DNA of 64,000 bases, from the NCBI GenBank assembly GCA_044221555.1, contig JBGAOY010000011.1, forward strand, positions 62,001 through 126,000, given 5' to 3'. The DNA is from JAEUJM01 sp044221555. Lineage in GTDB: Bacteria > Actinomycetota > Acidimicrobiia > Acidimicrobiales > DATDAH01. Below the pieces are notes generated by a model, which did not search any database, was not told the origin of the DNA, and saw only the letters and a program-made list of their open reading frames with translations. The translations under genes and the position numbers were made by a program. This document shows positions 49,230-56,655 of the stretch, piece by piece. Numbering within the stretch: position 1 is the first letter of the stretch; each line of letters opens with the position of its first letter.

Positions 49230-49754
49230 ATGCAGGTGACGATGACGGTGAACGGCGTCGAGCAGCGCCACGAGGTCGAGCCTCGCCTGCTCCTGGTGCA
49301 GTACCTCCGCGAGGTGCTGGGACTGACGGGCACGAACGTGGGCTGCGACACGTCGTCGTGCGGCGCCTGCACCGTGCTGCTCGACGGCGAGTCGGTGAAG
49401 TCGTGCACGGTGCTGGCCGTGCAGGCCGACGAGGCGGCCATCACCACCATCGAGGGACTGGCCCCCTCGAGCGGGCAACTGCACCCGATGCAACAGGCCT
49501 TCCAGGAGCAGCACGGGCTGCAGTGCGGGTACTGCACGCCGGGGATGGTGCTGGCCGCGGTGTCGTTGCTGGCGGAGGTGCCCCGGCCGACCGAGCGCGA
49601 GGTGCGCGAAGGCCTCGAGGGCAACCTCTGTCGCTGCACCGGCTACCACAACATCGTCAAGGCTGTGCTGGCCGCCTCGGGCCAGTCCGTCGCGCTGGTG
49701 GGGGCCGGCCCCGCGCCGCCCGATGCCGCCGCCGAGGCGGGGGGCGGCGTATGA
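49230..49754 (+). CDS. [2Fe-2S] subunit of a xanthine/CO dehydrogenase-type enzyme (CoxS-like)
   Basis: A 174-residue electron-transfer subunit. The plant-type cluster motif is GCDTSSCGACTVLLDG with a fourth Cys at VKSCTVL. The second cluster is in QCGYCTPGM...NLCRCTGYHNIVKA. It passes electrons from the molybdenum subunit to the FAD subunit in molybdenum hydroxylases. AGGA lies about 10 bases before the ATG. It overlaps the FAD subunit (ATGA). The large molybdenum subunit is not in the window. Confidence 0.93.
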   Translation: MQVTMTVNGVEQRHEVEPRLLLVQYLREVLGLTGTNVGCDTSSCGACTVLLDGESVKSCTVLAVQADEAAITTIEGLAPSSGQLHPMQQAFQEQHGLQCGYCTPGMVLAAVSLLAEVPRPTEREVREGLEGNLCRCTGYHNIVKAVLAASGQSVALVGAGPAPPDAAAEAGGGV

Positions 49755-50587
49755 TCCCGGTCGCGTTCGAGTACGAGCGGGCGGCCACGGTGGAGGCGGC
49801 GCTCGACCTGCTCGGTGAGCACGGCGACGAGGCCAAGCTGATCGCCGGCGGCCATTCGCTGCTGCCACTGATGAAGCTGCGGTTGGCCGCTCCCGCGGTG
49901 CTGATCGACATTGCGCGGGTGGCCGGGCTGAGCTACATCCGCGAAGACGGCGACGAGATCGCGATCGGCGCGCTCACCCGCCACCACGACGTGAACACCA
50001 GCCCGTTGCTGGCCCGTGAGGTGCCGCTGCTGGCCCACGCCGCCGGTCAGGTCGGCGACCCCCAGGTGCGTCACCGCGGCACGCTGGGCGGCTCGTTGGT
50101 GCACGGCGACCCGGCCTCCGATCTGCCCGCGGTCCTGCTGGCGCTGGGCGGCAGCGTGGTGGTGGTCGGCCCGGGCGGTGAGCGCCGCATCCAGGCATCC
50201 GACCTCTTCACGGGATTCCTCGAGACCGCCGTCGGTGAGGACGAGCTGCTCACCGAGGTGCGGGTGCCCCGGGTGCCCGGCATCGGCTGGTCGTTCCAGA
50301 AGTTCACCCAGCGGGCGGGCGACTGGGCCATCGTGGGCGTGGCCGCCCTCGCCGGCGGCGCCGACGCGCCCGTCCCGCCCGGCGTGGCCCTGGTGAACAT
50401 GGGCGCCACGCCCCTGCGGGCCGGGGCGGTCGAACAGGCGTTGCGCGACGGTGGCGACGCGGCCGAGGCGTCCGCGGTCGCGGCCGAGGGCACCGAGCCG
50501 CCGGCCGACCTGCACGCCAGCGTCGAGTTCCGCGAGCACCTGGCCCGGGTGCTGGTCCGCCGCGCGCTGGTCGAGGCGGGACGCTGA
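49751..50587 (+). CDS. FAD subunit of a xanthine/CO dehydrogenase-type enzyme (CoxM-like)
   Basis: A 278-residue flavoprotein of the PCMH/VAO fold. FAD contacts: AGGHSLLPLMKLRLA (about 33-47), DPQVRHRGTLGGSLVHGDPASDLPA, split across 100-125. The C-terminal CO-dehydrogenase flavoprotein domain follows. It is cotranslated with the [2Fe-2S] subunit. The stop codon is followed at once by an 8-base tandem repeat. Confidence 0.93.
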   Translation: MIPVAFEYERAATVEAALDLLGEHGDEAKLIAGGHSLLPLMKLRLAAPAVLIDIARVAGLSYIREDGDEIAIGALTRHHDVNTSPLLAREVPLLAHAAGQVGDPQVRHRGTLGGSLVHGDPASDLPAVLLALGGSVVVVGPGGERRIQASDLFTGFLETAVGEDELLTEVRVPRVPGIGWSFQKFTQRAGDWAIVGVAALAGGADAPVPPGVALVNMGATPLRAGAVEQALRDGGDAAEASAVAAEGTEPPADLHASVEFREHLARVLVRRALVEAGR

Positions 50588-50643
50588 CGCCGCACCGCCG
50601 CACCGCCGCACCGCCGCACCGCCGCACCGCCGCACCGCCGCGC
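50588..50643. repeat. 8-base unit x 6-7
   Basis: Six exact copies of CGCCGCAC (50588-50635) and one altered copy begin with the first base after the CoxM stop codon. Confidence 0.9.
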
Positions 50644-50723
50644 CGGCACGCCTGAGCGCCGGCGTCCTGACCCTCTGACTGCCTGACCCCGGGACAGGGG
50701 GCCGCGCCGAGGTCAGACACCCA

Positions 50724-51032
50724 TTAGTCGGTGGTGCCGTCGACCTCGTACTGGAGGGCGGCGCGCTGGGCCAGGATGGGCTTGATCAGGGCGGTGATGA
50801 TGTGCTGGTGGGTGGGGTGGTCGCGGTAGGCCTCGTAGTCGGCGACGGACGCGAAGTCGGCGATCACCGAGAGGCTGGCGTTGCCCTCGGCTAGCCCCAG
50901 GTCGGTGCCCAACCGGTAGCGGGCGATCTGCGGGATCTCGTCGGGCAACGCCGTCAGCGCCGCCAGCACCGCGCCGTGCTGCGCGGGCGTGGCCTCGACC
51001 GTCCAGCGCAGCAACACCACGTGGCGGATCAC
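50724..51032 (-). CDS. Dabb (stress-responsive A/B barrel) family protein
   Basis: A 102-residue protein beginning VIRHVVLLRWTVEATPAQ, with the Dabb pattern of a dimeric ferredoxin-like barrel (GLAEGNASLSVIADFASVADYEAYRDHPTHQ, split around 50-80). Members include plant stress proteins and small cyclases; here the function is unknown. The GTG start overlaps the stop of the SDR gene by 4 bases, so the two are cotranslated. Confidence 0.88.
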   Translation of the reverse strand: MIRHVVLLRWTVEATPAQHGAVLAALTALPDEIPQIARYRLGTDLGLAEGNASLSVIADFASVADYEAYRDHPTHQHIITALIKPILAQRAALQYEVDGTTD

Positions 51033-51772
51033 TGGAGGGCCCCCACGACGCCGCCCTCGATGGGGATGGCCGAGCCGGTGATGAACCGGGCCTGCTCGCC
51101 ACACAGGAACGCGACCAGGGCTCCGAAGTCGTCGGGATCGCCCACGAACCCGACCGGGATCTGGCCCGCCAGCGTGTCGAGGTCGGTGCCCAGGTGGGCG
51201 AGGCGGTCGGTGGCGTGCATGCCGGGCTGCACCGAGTTGACGGTGACACCGTCGCCCGCCACCTCCTGGGCCAGCACCTTCAAGAAGGCGGTGGCGCCGG
51301 CCCGCGCCGTGCTGGACGCGATGAGCCGCCCGATGGGCTGGCGGGCCCCCACCGAGGTGATGGCCACCACCCGCCCCCACCCGCGTTCCTGCATGGCGGG
51401 CACGGCGGCCTGGCACAGCGCCACGGTGGACAGGAGGTTGAGGCGGAGGGCCTCCTCGTAGGCGGCGAGGTCGGTGGAGGCGAACGTGCCTCCGGGTGGC
51501 CCGCCCGCGTTGGCCACCAGGATGTCGACCCGGCCGAGTCGCTCGGACGCCTCGCCGATGAAGGCCGTGGCCTCGTCGGGCACGCTCACGTCGGCCACGA
51601 TGGTGACGGGGTCGCCCTCGACGGTGGCCGCCGCCCGGGCCAGTCGATCGGCGTTGCGGCCACAGATGGCCACTCTGGCCCCCTCGGCCGCCAGCGCCCG
51701 GGCGCTGGCCAGGCCGAGGCCCGACGAGGCCGCGGCAACGGCGGCGGTGCGCCCGCGCAGTCCGAGATCCAT
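51029..51772 (-). CDS. SDR family protein lacking the usual Tyr-Lys pair
   Basis: A 247-residue protein. The nucleotide loop is AASSGLGLA (15-23), with CGRN, DVS and NAGGPPGG (about 88-95). At the catalytic position the classical SxxxYxxxK is replaced: SVGARQPIGRL is followed by SSTARAGATAF, with no Tyr or Lys in register. Related SDR-like proteins with Ser/Asn-xxx-Arg here are widespread and their activity is uncertain. TACGGT (complement of 51780-51785) lies 7 bases before the ATG, so it is predicted leaderless. It is divergent from the DUF1707 gene. Confidence 0.85.
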   Translation of the reverse strand: MDLGLRGRTAAVAAASSGLGLASARALAAEGARVAICGRNADRLARAAATVEGDPVTIVADVSVPDEATAFIGEASERLGRVDILVANAGGPPGGTFASTDLAAYEEALRLNLLSTVALCQAAVPAMQERGWGRVVAITSVGARQPIGRLIASSTARAGATAFLKVLAQEVAGDGVTVNSVQPGMHATDRLAHLGTDLDTLAGQIPVGFVGDPDDFGALVAFLCGEQARFITGSAIPIEGGVVGALQ

Positions 51773-51779
51773 GGCCCAG

Positions 51780-51789
51780 ACCGTACCCT
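51780..51789. promoter_or_regulatory. two divergent -10 elements sharing two bases
   Basis: TACCCT (51784-51789, plus) is 7 bases before the DUF1707 ATG, and TACGGT (complement of 51780-51785, minus) is 7 bases before the SDR ATG. The two elements share T51784-A51785 within a 24-base intergenic region. Confidence 0.6.
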
Positions 51790-51796
51790 TGGCGGC

Positions 51797-52348
51797 ATGC
51801 CCGCCCCCGACGAGCTCATCGGCGACCTCGAGCGCCAGCACGAGATCGAGCGGCTCCGGCAGTGCACCTCGGACGGTCGGCTCACCCTCGACGAGTTCGC
51901 CGAGCGGGTCAGCGAGGTGTACGCCGCTCGCACGGTCGCCGAGCTCAGCCGACCCACGGCCGACCTGCCCGCACTCGTCCTGCCGCCGCCGCTGCCGGCC
52001 CGGACCACCGCGGTGGGGGTCCTGAGCGGCGCCCGCCGGTGTGGCCGCTGGCGCCCGGCCCGCACCTTCGATGCCGTGGCCGTCTTCGGCAGCGCCCAGA
52101 TCGACCTGTGTGACGCCCAGGTCGACGGCGACCTCGACATCCGGGCCTGGGCCGTGTTCGGCGGCGTCGAGGTGCTCGTGCCCGAGGGCGTGCACGTCGA
52201 GTTGGGCGGGTTCGCGGTGCTCGGCGGCCGCGACTACCGGGTACGCACGGCGCCGCTGCGACCCGGCGTGCCGGTGGTGCGGGTGCACTGCCGTGCGGTG
52301 CTCGGTGGGGTCACCGTGCGCACCAAGCGCTTCAGCGCTCGCCGTTGA
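51797..52348 (+). CDS. DUF1707 / LiaF-like cell-wall-stress domain protein
   Basis: A 183-residue protein. The first ~55 residues match DUF1707 (IERLRQCTSDGRLTLDEFAERVSEVYAARTVAEL). The C-terminal half is a beta-rich repeat similar to the LiaF C-terminal domain (FDAVAVFGSAQIDLCDAQVDG, AWAVFGGVEVLVPEGV, GFAVLGG). There is no membrane helix. It first in a run of overlapping genes; the stop overlaps the next TTG start. Confidence 0.88.
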   Translation: MPAPDELIGDLERQHEIERLRQCTSDGRLTLDEFAERVSEVYAARTVAELSRPTADLPALVLPPPLPARTTAVGVLSGARRCGRWRPARTFDAVAVFGSAQIDLCDAQVDGDLDIRAWAVFGGVEVLVPEGVHVELGGFAVLGGRDYRVRTAPLRPGVPVVRVHCRAVLGGVTVRTKRFSARR

Positions 52349-52935
52349 CGACCGTGGCTCCCGTCGGCGCCGACGCGCCCACGACCGCAGCCGTCGTGCT
52401 GGCCGCCGGCACGGGCTCGCGGTTCGCCGGCGGTACCCCGAAGTTGCTCGCGCCCTTCCGGGGCCGTCCCCTCGCGGCCTGGGCGCTCGAGTCGGCCGCT
52501 GCGGCGGCGCTGGACGAGCTGATCGTGGTGGTGGGCCACACCGATCTCGGCCCGCTGCTTCCCGAGGGGGCCCACGTCGTGGCCAACCCACGGCCTGAGG
52601 CGGGCCAGGCCACCTCACTGGCGTGCGCGATCGATGCCGTGGCCGGGTCGGGCCATGGTGCGGTCGTGGTGGGCCTGGCCGACCAGCCCGGCGTCCCGGC
52701 CGAGGCGTGGCGACTGGTCGCCGCGTGTGTGGCCCCCGTGGCCACCGCGGTCTTCGGGGGGCGACGCTGCCCGCCGGTCCGGTTGGACCGGTCGATCTGG
52801 CCGCTGCTGCCCCGCAGCGGCGACGAGGGCGCCCGGCGGTTGATGCGAGAGCGGCCCGATCTGGTGGCGGAGGTACCGTGCCCAGGCGACCCGGGCGACG
52901 TGGACACGGTGGAGGACCTCGAACGATGGAGCTGA
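52345..52935 (+). CDS. MobA-like nucleotidyltransferase (molybdenum cofactor type)
   Basis: A 196-residue protein with the nucleotidyltransferase signature VVLAAGTGSRFAGGTPKLL (residues 17-35), GHTD, NPRPEAGQATSLACAI and GLADQPGVP. This is the MocA/CoxI-like group that attaches CMP or GMP to molybdopterin. It fits the CoxS-CoxM genes 2 kb upstream, although it is in a different transcript. TTG start inside the previous stop (TTGA); the stop lies inside the DUF501 gene. Confidence 0.88.
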   Translation: MTTVAPVGADAPTTAAVVLAAGTGSRFAGGTPKLLAPFRGRPLAAWALESAAAAALDELIVVVGHTDLGPLLPEGAHVVANPRPEAGQATSLACAIDAVAGSGHGAVVVGLADQPGVPAEAWRLVAACVAPVATAVFGGRRCPPVRLDRSIWPLLPRSGDEGARRLMRERPDLVAEVPCPGDPGDVDTVEDLERWS

Positions 52936-53492
52936 CCGACCAGCCGGCCACGGCGACCGTCGCCGACCTCCTGGGTCGGGAGCCGCAGGGCGCGTACGAG
53001 GTGGTCGTCACCGACGCGTCGGGCGCGCCGGTCGTCATCCGCAACGCCCCGCTGCTCGACGACGGCACCCCGATGCCGACCCGCTACTGGCTGGTGGGCG
53101 CCCGTGCGCGCGTCGCGATCGGGCGGATCGAGGCCGACCGCGGCGTTCGCCGGGCCGAGGCCGAGGTCGACCCGGCCGCCCTCGCCGACGCCCACGACCG
53201 CTACGCGGCCGAGCGTGACGCGGCGCTGCCTGCCGACCACCGGGGCCCCCGGCCCTCCGGTGGGGTCGGAGGCACCCGTACGGGGGTCAAGTGCCTGCAC
53301 GCCCACTACGCCTGGTACCTCGCCGGCGGCGACGACCCGGTCGGCCGCTGGGTGGCCGCCCACCTCGCCGACGCCGCCGATGTTGCAGTCGGGGCACAGG
53401 CGCCGAGCGGGGCGACGTGGCGGAGCGGAGCGAAGCCGCTCGAGCGCGAACCGGATGCCGAAGGCGCTCCGACGAAGGAGGAGCCAGTGTGA
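52926..53492 (+). CDS. DUF501 protein with a repeat-derived tail
   Basis: A 188-residue protein. Residues 1-155 are DUF501: YEVVVTDASGAPVVIRN, the strongly conserved DGTPMPTRYWLVG, GPRPSGGVGGTRTGVKCLHA and HYAWYLAGGDDPVGRW. The family lies beside eno or ppx in actinobacteria (Rv1025 in mycobacteria); function unknown. The last ~32 residues (APSGATWRSGAKPLEREPDA...) are encoded by the first copy of a 90-base repeat array and have no counterpart in the family. The start overlaps the previous stop by 10 bases. Confidence 0.9.
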   Translation: MELTDQPATATVADLLGREPQGAYEVVVTDASGAPVVIRNAPLLDDGTPMPTRYWLVGARARVAIGRIEADRGVRRAEAEVDPAALADAHDRYAAERDAALPADHRGPRPSGGVGGTRTGVKCLHAHYAWYLAGGDDPVGRWVAAHLADAADVAVGAQAPSGATWRSGAKPLEREPDAEGAPTKEEPV

Positions 53493-53740
53493 TGCGGAGC
53501 GGAGCGGAGCCGCTCGAGCGCGAACCGGATGCCGAAGGCGCTCCTGCCGCAGTTGGCGCAGACGCCCGGCCCGGGGCGACGTGGCGGAGCGGAGCGGAGC
53601 CGCTCGAGCGCGAACCGGATGCCGAAGGCGCTCCCGCCGTGGGTGGCGCAGACGCCCGACCCGGGGCGACGTGGCGGAGCGGAGCGGAGCCGCTCGAGCG
53701 CGAACCGGATGCCGAAGGCGCTCCGACGAAGGAGGAGCCA
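53407..53740 (+). repeat. array of a ~90-base unit, 4 copies
   Basis: A core of about 50 bases containing CGCTCGAGCGCGAACCGGAT recurs at 53437, 53511, 53601 and 53691 (spacings 74, 90, 90). Copies 1 and 4 are followed by the same AAGGAGGAGCCA segment, which before the ppx start is its ribosome binding site. Ninety bases is 30 codons, so the array stays open in frame. Confidence 0.92.
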
Positions 53741-53742
53741 AT

Positions 53743-54648
53743 GTGGAAGTGAACGCGGCCATCGATTGCGGCACCAATTCCACGCGGCTCCTCGTGAGCG
53801 AGGGCGGCAGCCGGCCCGTCGAGCGCCTGATGGAGATCACCCGGCTCGGGCAGGGGGTCGACGCCACCGGTGCGCTGGCGCCGGACGCCATCGCCCGCAC
53901 CGTGGACACCCTCGGCCGGTACCGGCAGGTGATGGACCGCCACGGGGTGACGCGCGTGCGCATCACAGCCACCTCGGCGGCACGCGACGCCGCGAACCGC
54001 GATGCGTTCTTCGATGCCGCCGAGGCCATCGTGGGTGCCCGCCCCGAGTTGCTCACGGGCGCGCAGGAGGCCGAGTTGTCCTTCCAAGGGGCCACCGCGG
54101 AGCTCGATCCGGCCGACGGGCCCTTCCTGGTGGCGGACATCGGAGGGGGATCCTCGGAGTTCGCGGTGGGGTCGTCCCGATGCGAGGCCGCGCTGTCGCT
54201 CGACATGGGCTGTGTCCGTCTCACCGAGAAGTACCTGCACACCGACCCGCCCACCGCCTACGAGCTCAGTGCCTGCCTGTCGGTGGTGGGCGCGCACCTC
54301 GACGACCTCGAGCGCGAGATCCCTGATGTGCGCTCGGTGCGCCGGTTCGTGGGTCTGGCGGGGACGGTCACGACGGTCGCCGCGGTCGAGCAGGGCCTCG
54401 TCAGCTACGACCGCGACGCCATCCACCACTTCACCCTCACGCGCGACGCCGCCGAGGACGTGTTCCGCACGCTGGCCACCGAGACCGTGGCGCAGCGCCG
54501 CGAGAATCCGGGCATGGAGGCGCAGCGCGCCGATGTGATCGTCGGCGGATGCTGCGTGCTGGTGGCGGTGATGCGCCGGTTCGGCTTCGACGAGTGCCTG
54601 GTGTCGGAGGCCGACATCCTCGACGGCCTCGTCCTGAGCTTACGATGA
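53743..54648 (+). CDS. ppx: exopolyphosphatase, Ppx/GppA family
   Basis: A 301-residue single-module protein of the ASKHA fold. The first phosphate loop is AAIDCGTNSTRLLV (5-18), the second DIGGGSSEFAVG (about 129-140), plus GTVTTVAAVE and the end CLVSEADILDGL. This short form equals mycobacterial Ppx1/Ppx2, which hydrolyse short polyphosphate or pppGpp. The GTG has AAGGAGG 7 bases upstream, supplied by the edge of the repeat array. Together with PPK2 at 41.6 kb the window has both polyphosphate use and breakdown. Confidence 0.92.
   Translation: MEVNAAIDCGTNSTRLLVSEGGSRPVERLMEITRLGQGVDATGALAPDAIARTVDTLGRYRQVMDRHGVTRVRITATSAARDAANRDAFFDAAEAIVGARPELLTGAQEAELSFQGATAELDPADGPFLVADIGGGSSEFAVGSSRCEAALSLDMGCVRLTEKYLHTDPPTAYELSACLSVVGAHLDDLEREIPDVRSVRRFVGLAGTVTTVAAVEQGLVSYDRDAIHHFTLTRDAAEDVFRTLATETVAQRRENPGMEAQRADVIVGGCCVLVAVMRRFGFDECLVSEADILDGLVLSLR
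54641..54646 (+). promoter_or_regulatory. -10 upstream of the DUF3566 gene, inside ppx
   Basis: TACGAT overlaps the last codons of ppx and ends 6 bases before the ATG of the 29-codon leader ORF at 54653. Confidence 0.45.
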
Positions 54649-54652
54649 GGCG

Positions 54653-54742
54653 ATGAGCGCAGGAGAGCCCGCCTCCCGGTCGGTGCACGACCTGCGTGGA
54701 CGAACCGACGACGGGCGATGCAGCGGAGAGCGGGCGAGATGA
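54653..54742 (+). CDS. possible leaderless leader ORF coupled to the DUF3566 gene
   Basis: A 29-residue frame (MSAGEPASRSVHDLRGRTDD followed by GRCSGERAR) starts 6 bases after TACGAT. It stops with a TGA overlapping the DUF3566 ATG (ATGA at 54739-54742). It has the same layout as the ORFs before eno and the PHP gene. The peptide has no recognisable family. Confidence 0.4.
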   Translation: MSAGEPASRSVHDLRGRTDDGRCSGERAR

Positions 54743-55134
54743 CCAGACCGACGGAGCCGGCGACCCGACACCGGGCGGTGGTCTACCGGATCGACCCCTG
54801 GTCGGTGGCCAAGGTGTCGCTGCCGTTCTACCTGTGCGCCCTGGCCACGGTGGTCGGCCTGCTGGTGCTGCTCTGGGCGGCGCTGGTGGGCTCGGGCTCG
54901 GTCGGCGACTTCGAGAAGTTCGTGGAGGACACCGGCTACCGCAACTTCGAGTTCGTGCCCGCGCAGATGCTCGCGGGCCTCCAGCGGGTGGCCCTGATCC
55001 TGCTGGTGGTGGGAACGGCGTTCAACGTGGTGGCCGTCGTCATCTTCAACCTGCTCAGTGCGATGTTGGGTGGCCTGCAGGTGGAGACCGTCGACAAGCC
55101 CACGCGCCGCCAGCGTCGCCGTGCGGCGCGCTGA
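54739..55134 (+). CDS. DUF3566 membrane protein
   Basis: A 131-residue protein with the DUF3566 pattern: a short polar N-terminus, RAVVYRIDPWSVAKVSLPFY, a first membrane helix (LCALATVVGLLVLLWAALV), an extracellular stretch, a second helix (ALILLVVGTAFNVVAVVIF), NLLSAMLGGLQV and a basic end. In mycobacteria a relative lies beside gyrA; function unknown. The ATG at 54739 was chosen because of the ATGA overlap; an in-frame ATG at 54718 would add seven residues. Confidence 0.85.
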   Translation: MTRPTEPATRHRAVVYRIDPWSVAKVSLPFYLCALATVVGLLVLLWAALVGSGSVGDFEKFVEDTGYRNFEFVPAQMLAGLQRVALILLVVGTAFNVVAVVIFNLLSAMLGGLQVETVDKPTRRQRRRAAR

Positions 55135-55165
55135 GGGTGGTCGCCTGCGGGGGCGCGACAGCGCC

Positions 55166-55756
55166 ATGACCACGGTCATCGCTCGGCGCATCGTGCTGCG
55201 CCCCCTCCGGGCCAACGACTTCTCGGCGTGGCGCGAGGTCCGTCAGCGCAACGTCGACTGGCTGACGAAGTGGGAGCCCCAGCGGGTGCCCGGCCAGCCC
55301 GACACCACCCGCGACCGCGACGCCTTCCTGGTGCGGTGCAGTGCCCGGGAGCGCGAGCGCCAACTGGGCACCGGGTACGGGTTCGGCATCTTCGTCGACG
55401 GGGTGTTCGCCGGCGAGATCAACCTCAACGCGGTGCAGCGGGGCCCGTTCCAGAGCGCCTACGTGGGGTACTGGATCGACGAGCGCCATGCCGGCAAGGG
55501 GTACGTGCCCGAGGCGGTGGTGGCCCTCGCCAAGTTCGTCTTCGAGGACCTGCACCTGCACCGCCTGCAGATCGCCATCATCCCCCGCAACGCCGCCAGC
55601 CGACGAGTGGTCGAGAAGCTGGGCCTCCGCGAGGAGGGCATCGCGTTGCGCTACCTGGAGATCAACGGCACCTGGGAGGACCACGTCCGCTACGCGCTCA
55701 CCCGTGAGGAGTGGGAGCAGCGCCGTGAGGAGCTCCTGCGGGAGTGGATCATCTGA
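55166..55756 (+). CDS. GNAT acetyltransferase, RimJ/RimL type
   Basis: A 196-residue acetyltransferase. It begins ARRIVLRPLRANDFSAWREV and has the acetyl-CoA region ERHAGKGYVPEAVVALAKF with EDLHLHRLQIAIIPRNAASR, then EKLGLREEGIALRYLEING. These enzymes acetylate N-termini of ribosomal or other proteins. It is 31 bases after the DUF3566 gene, probably in one transcript. Confidence 0.9.
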   Translation: MTTVIARRIVLRPLRANDFSAWREVRQRNVDWLTKWEPQRVPGQPDTTRDRDAFLVRCSARERERQLGTGYGFGIFVDGVFAGEINLNAVQRGPFQSAYVGYWIDERHAGKGYVPEAVVALAKFVFEDLHLHRLQIAIIPRNAASRRVVEKLGLREEGIALRYLEINGTWEDHVRYALTREEWEQRREELLREWII

Positions 55757-55790
55757 GCGGTCCGCCGGTGGTCCCGCGCCGCTCAGCGGT

Positions 55791-55811
55791 GCGGTGGCCG
55801 CCGGCCACCGC
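55791..55811. terminator. hairpin between convergent GNAT and crotonase genes
   Basis: GCGGTGGCC / GGCCACCGC is a perfect 9-base stem with a GCC loop, midway between the two stop codons. Confidence 0.6.
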
Positions 55812-55829
55812 CGGCCCCGGCGCCACCGA

Positions 55830-56591
55830 TCAGTCGGAGGGCGTGGAGCTGATCCGGGCCTGGAGGCGCCGCAGCCGCTCCTGGAACTCGGGCTGACCGA
55901 TCGACCACACCTGGGGCTCGAGCTCGCGCTCGACCGCGGTGTCGTGGTCGGCGACGTCGGCCATGTCCGCGAGCGTGGCCTTCGTGCGGCGAAGGAGCTC
56001 GCGTGGCACCGAGGCGGCGCGGGCGGCCATCGCGTGGGCCGCGTCGAGCAGGTCGTCGTCGCCGACCGTGCGCCACACCAGGCCCACCCGCTCGGCCTCG
56101 GTTGCGTCGAGCACCTCGCCGAACAGCACCTGGGCGGCCGCCGCCTGCGGGCCCACCGCCCGCCGCAGCATCCACGTGTGCCCACCGCCGGGATGGATGC
56201 CCAACTGCAGGAAGCGGGTGTCGAACCGGGCCGACGACCCCGCGACGCGTACGTCGCAGGCCAGGGCCAGGTTCATGCCGGCACCCACCGCCGCGCCGTT
56301 GACCGCCGCCAGCGTGGGCAGCGGGCACCGGGAGAAGCGCAGGAACCCCTGGTAGATGCGGTTGAGGCCCTCGCGTCGCGAGCCGCCCAGGTCGGAGAGG
56401 TCGGCGCCGGCGCAGAAGGCGGGGGCGGCGCCGGTCACGACGATCGCGCCCACGTCGGGCCGGCCCTCGAGGTCGTCGAGCGCGGCCACGATCTCGTCCA
56501 CCAGCTCGAGGTTGAGCGCGTTGCGGCGGGGAGGGTCGTCGAGCGTCAATCGGCCCACGCCCTCGGCCACGTCGACCCGCAGGAAGCTCAT
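55830..56591 (-). CDS. enoyl-CoA hydratase/isomerase family protein
   Basis: A 253-residue crotonase. Motifs: PPRRNALNLELVDEI, the first oxyanion region APAFCAGADLSDLGG, AAVNGAAVGAGMNLALACD (about 98-116) and ARFDTRFLQLGIHPGGG. The usual two catalytic Glu are not both present: the second Glu position lies in HPGGGHTW. So it may be a hydratase relative or an isomerase, and the reaction is open. GGAAG lies before the ATG. It heads or joins the minus-strand lipid/CoA group. Confidence 0.88.
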   Translation of the reverse strand: MSFLRVDVAEGVGRLTLDDPPRRNALNLELVDEIVAALDDLEGRPDVGAIVVTGAAPAFCAGADLSDLGGSRREGLNRIYQGFLRFSRCPLPTLAAVNGAAVGAGMNLALACDVRVAGSSARFDTRFLQLGIHPGGGHTWMLRRAVGPQAAAAQVLFGEVLDATEAERVGLVWRTVGDDDLLDAAHAMAARAASVPRELLRRTKATLADMADVADHDTAVERELEPQVWSIGQPEFQERLRRLQARISSTPSD

Positions 56592-56655
56592 GTCTTCCGC
56601 TCTCGTTCGCGGCGCTCACGGGCCGCTCGGGCCACGCCCTCGAGCCTCGGGGGAT

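Noticed and set aside
53407..53740. Possible CRISPR array from regularly spaced repeats.
   Set aside because: The intervening segments are themselves repeated, the unit is long and coding-compatible, and no cas gene is present.
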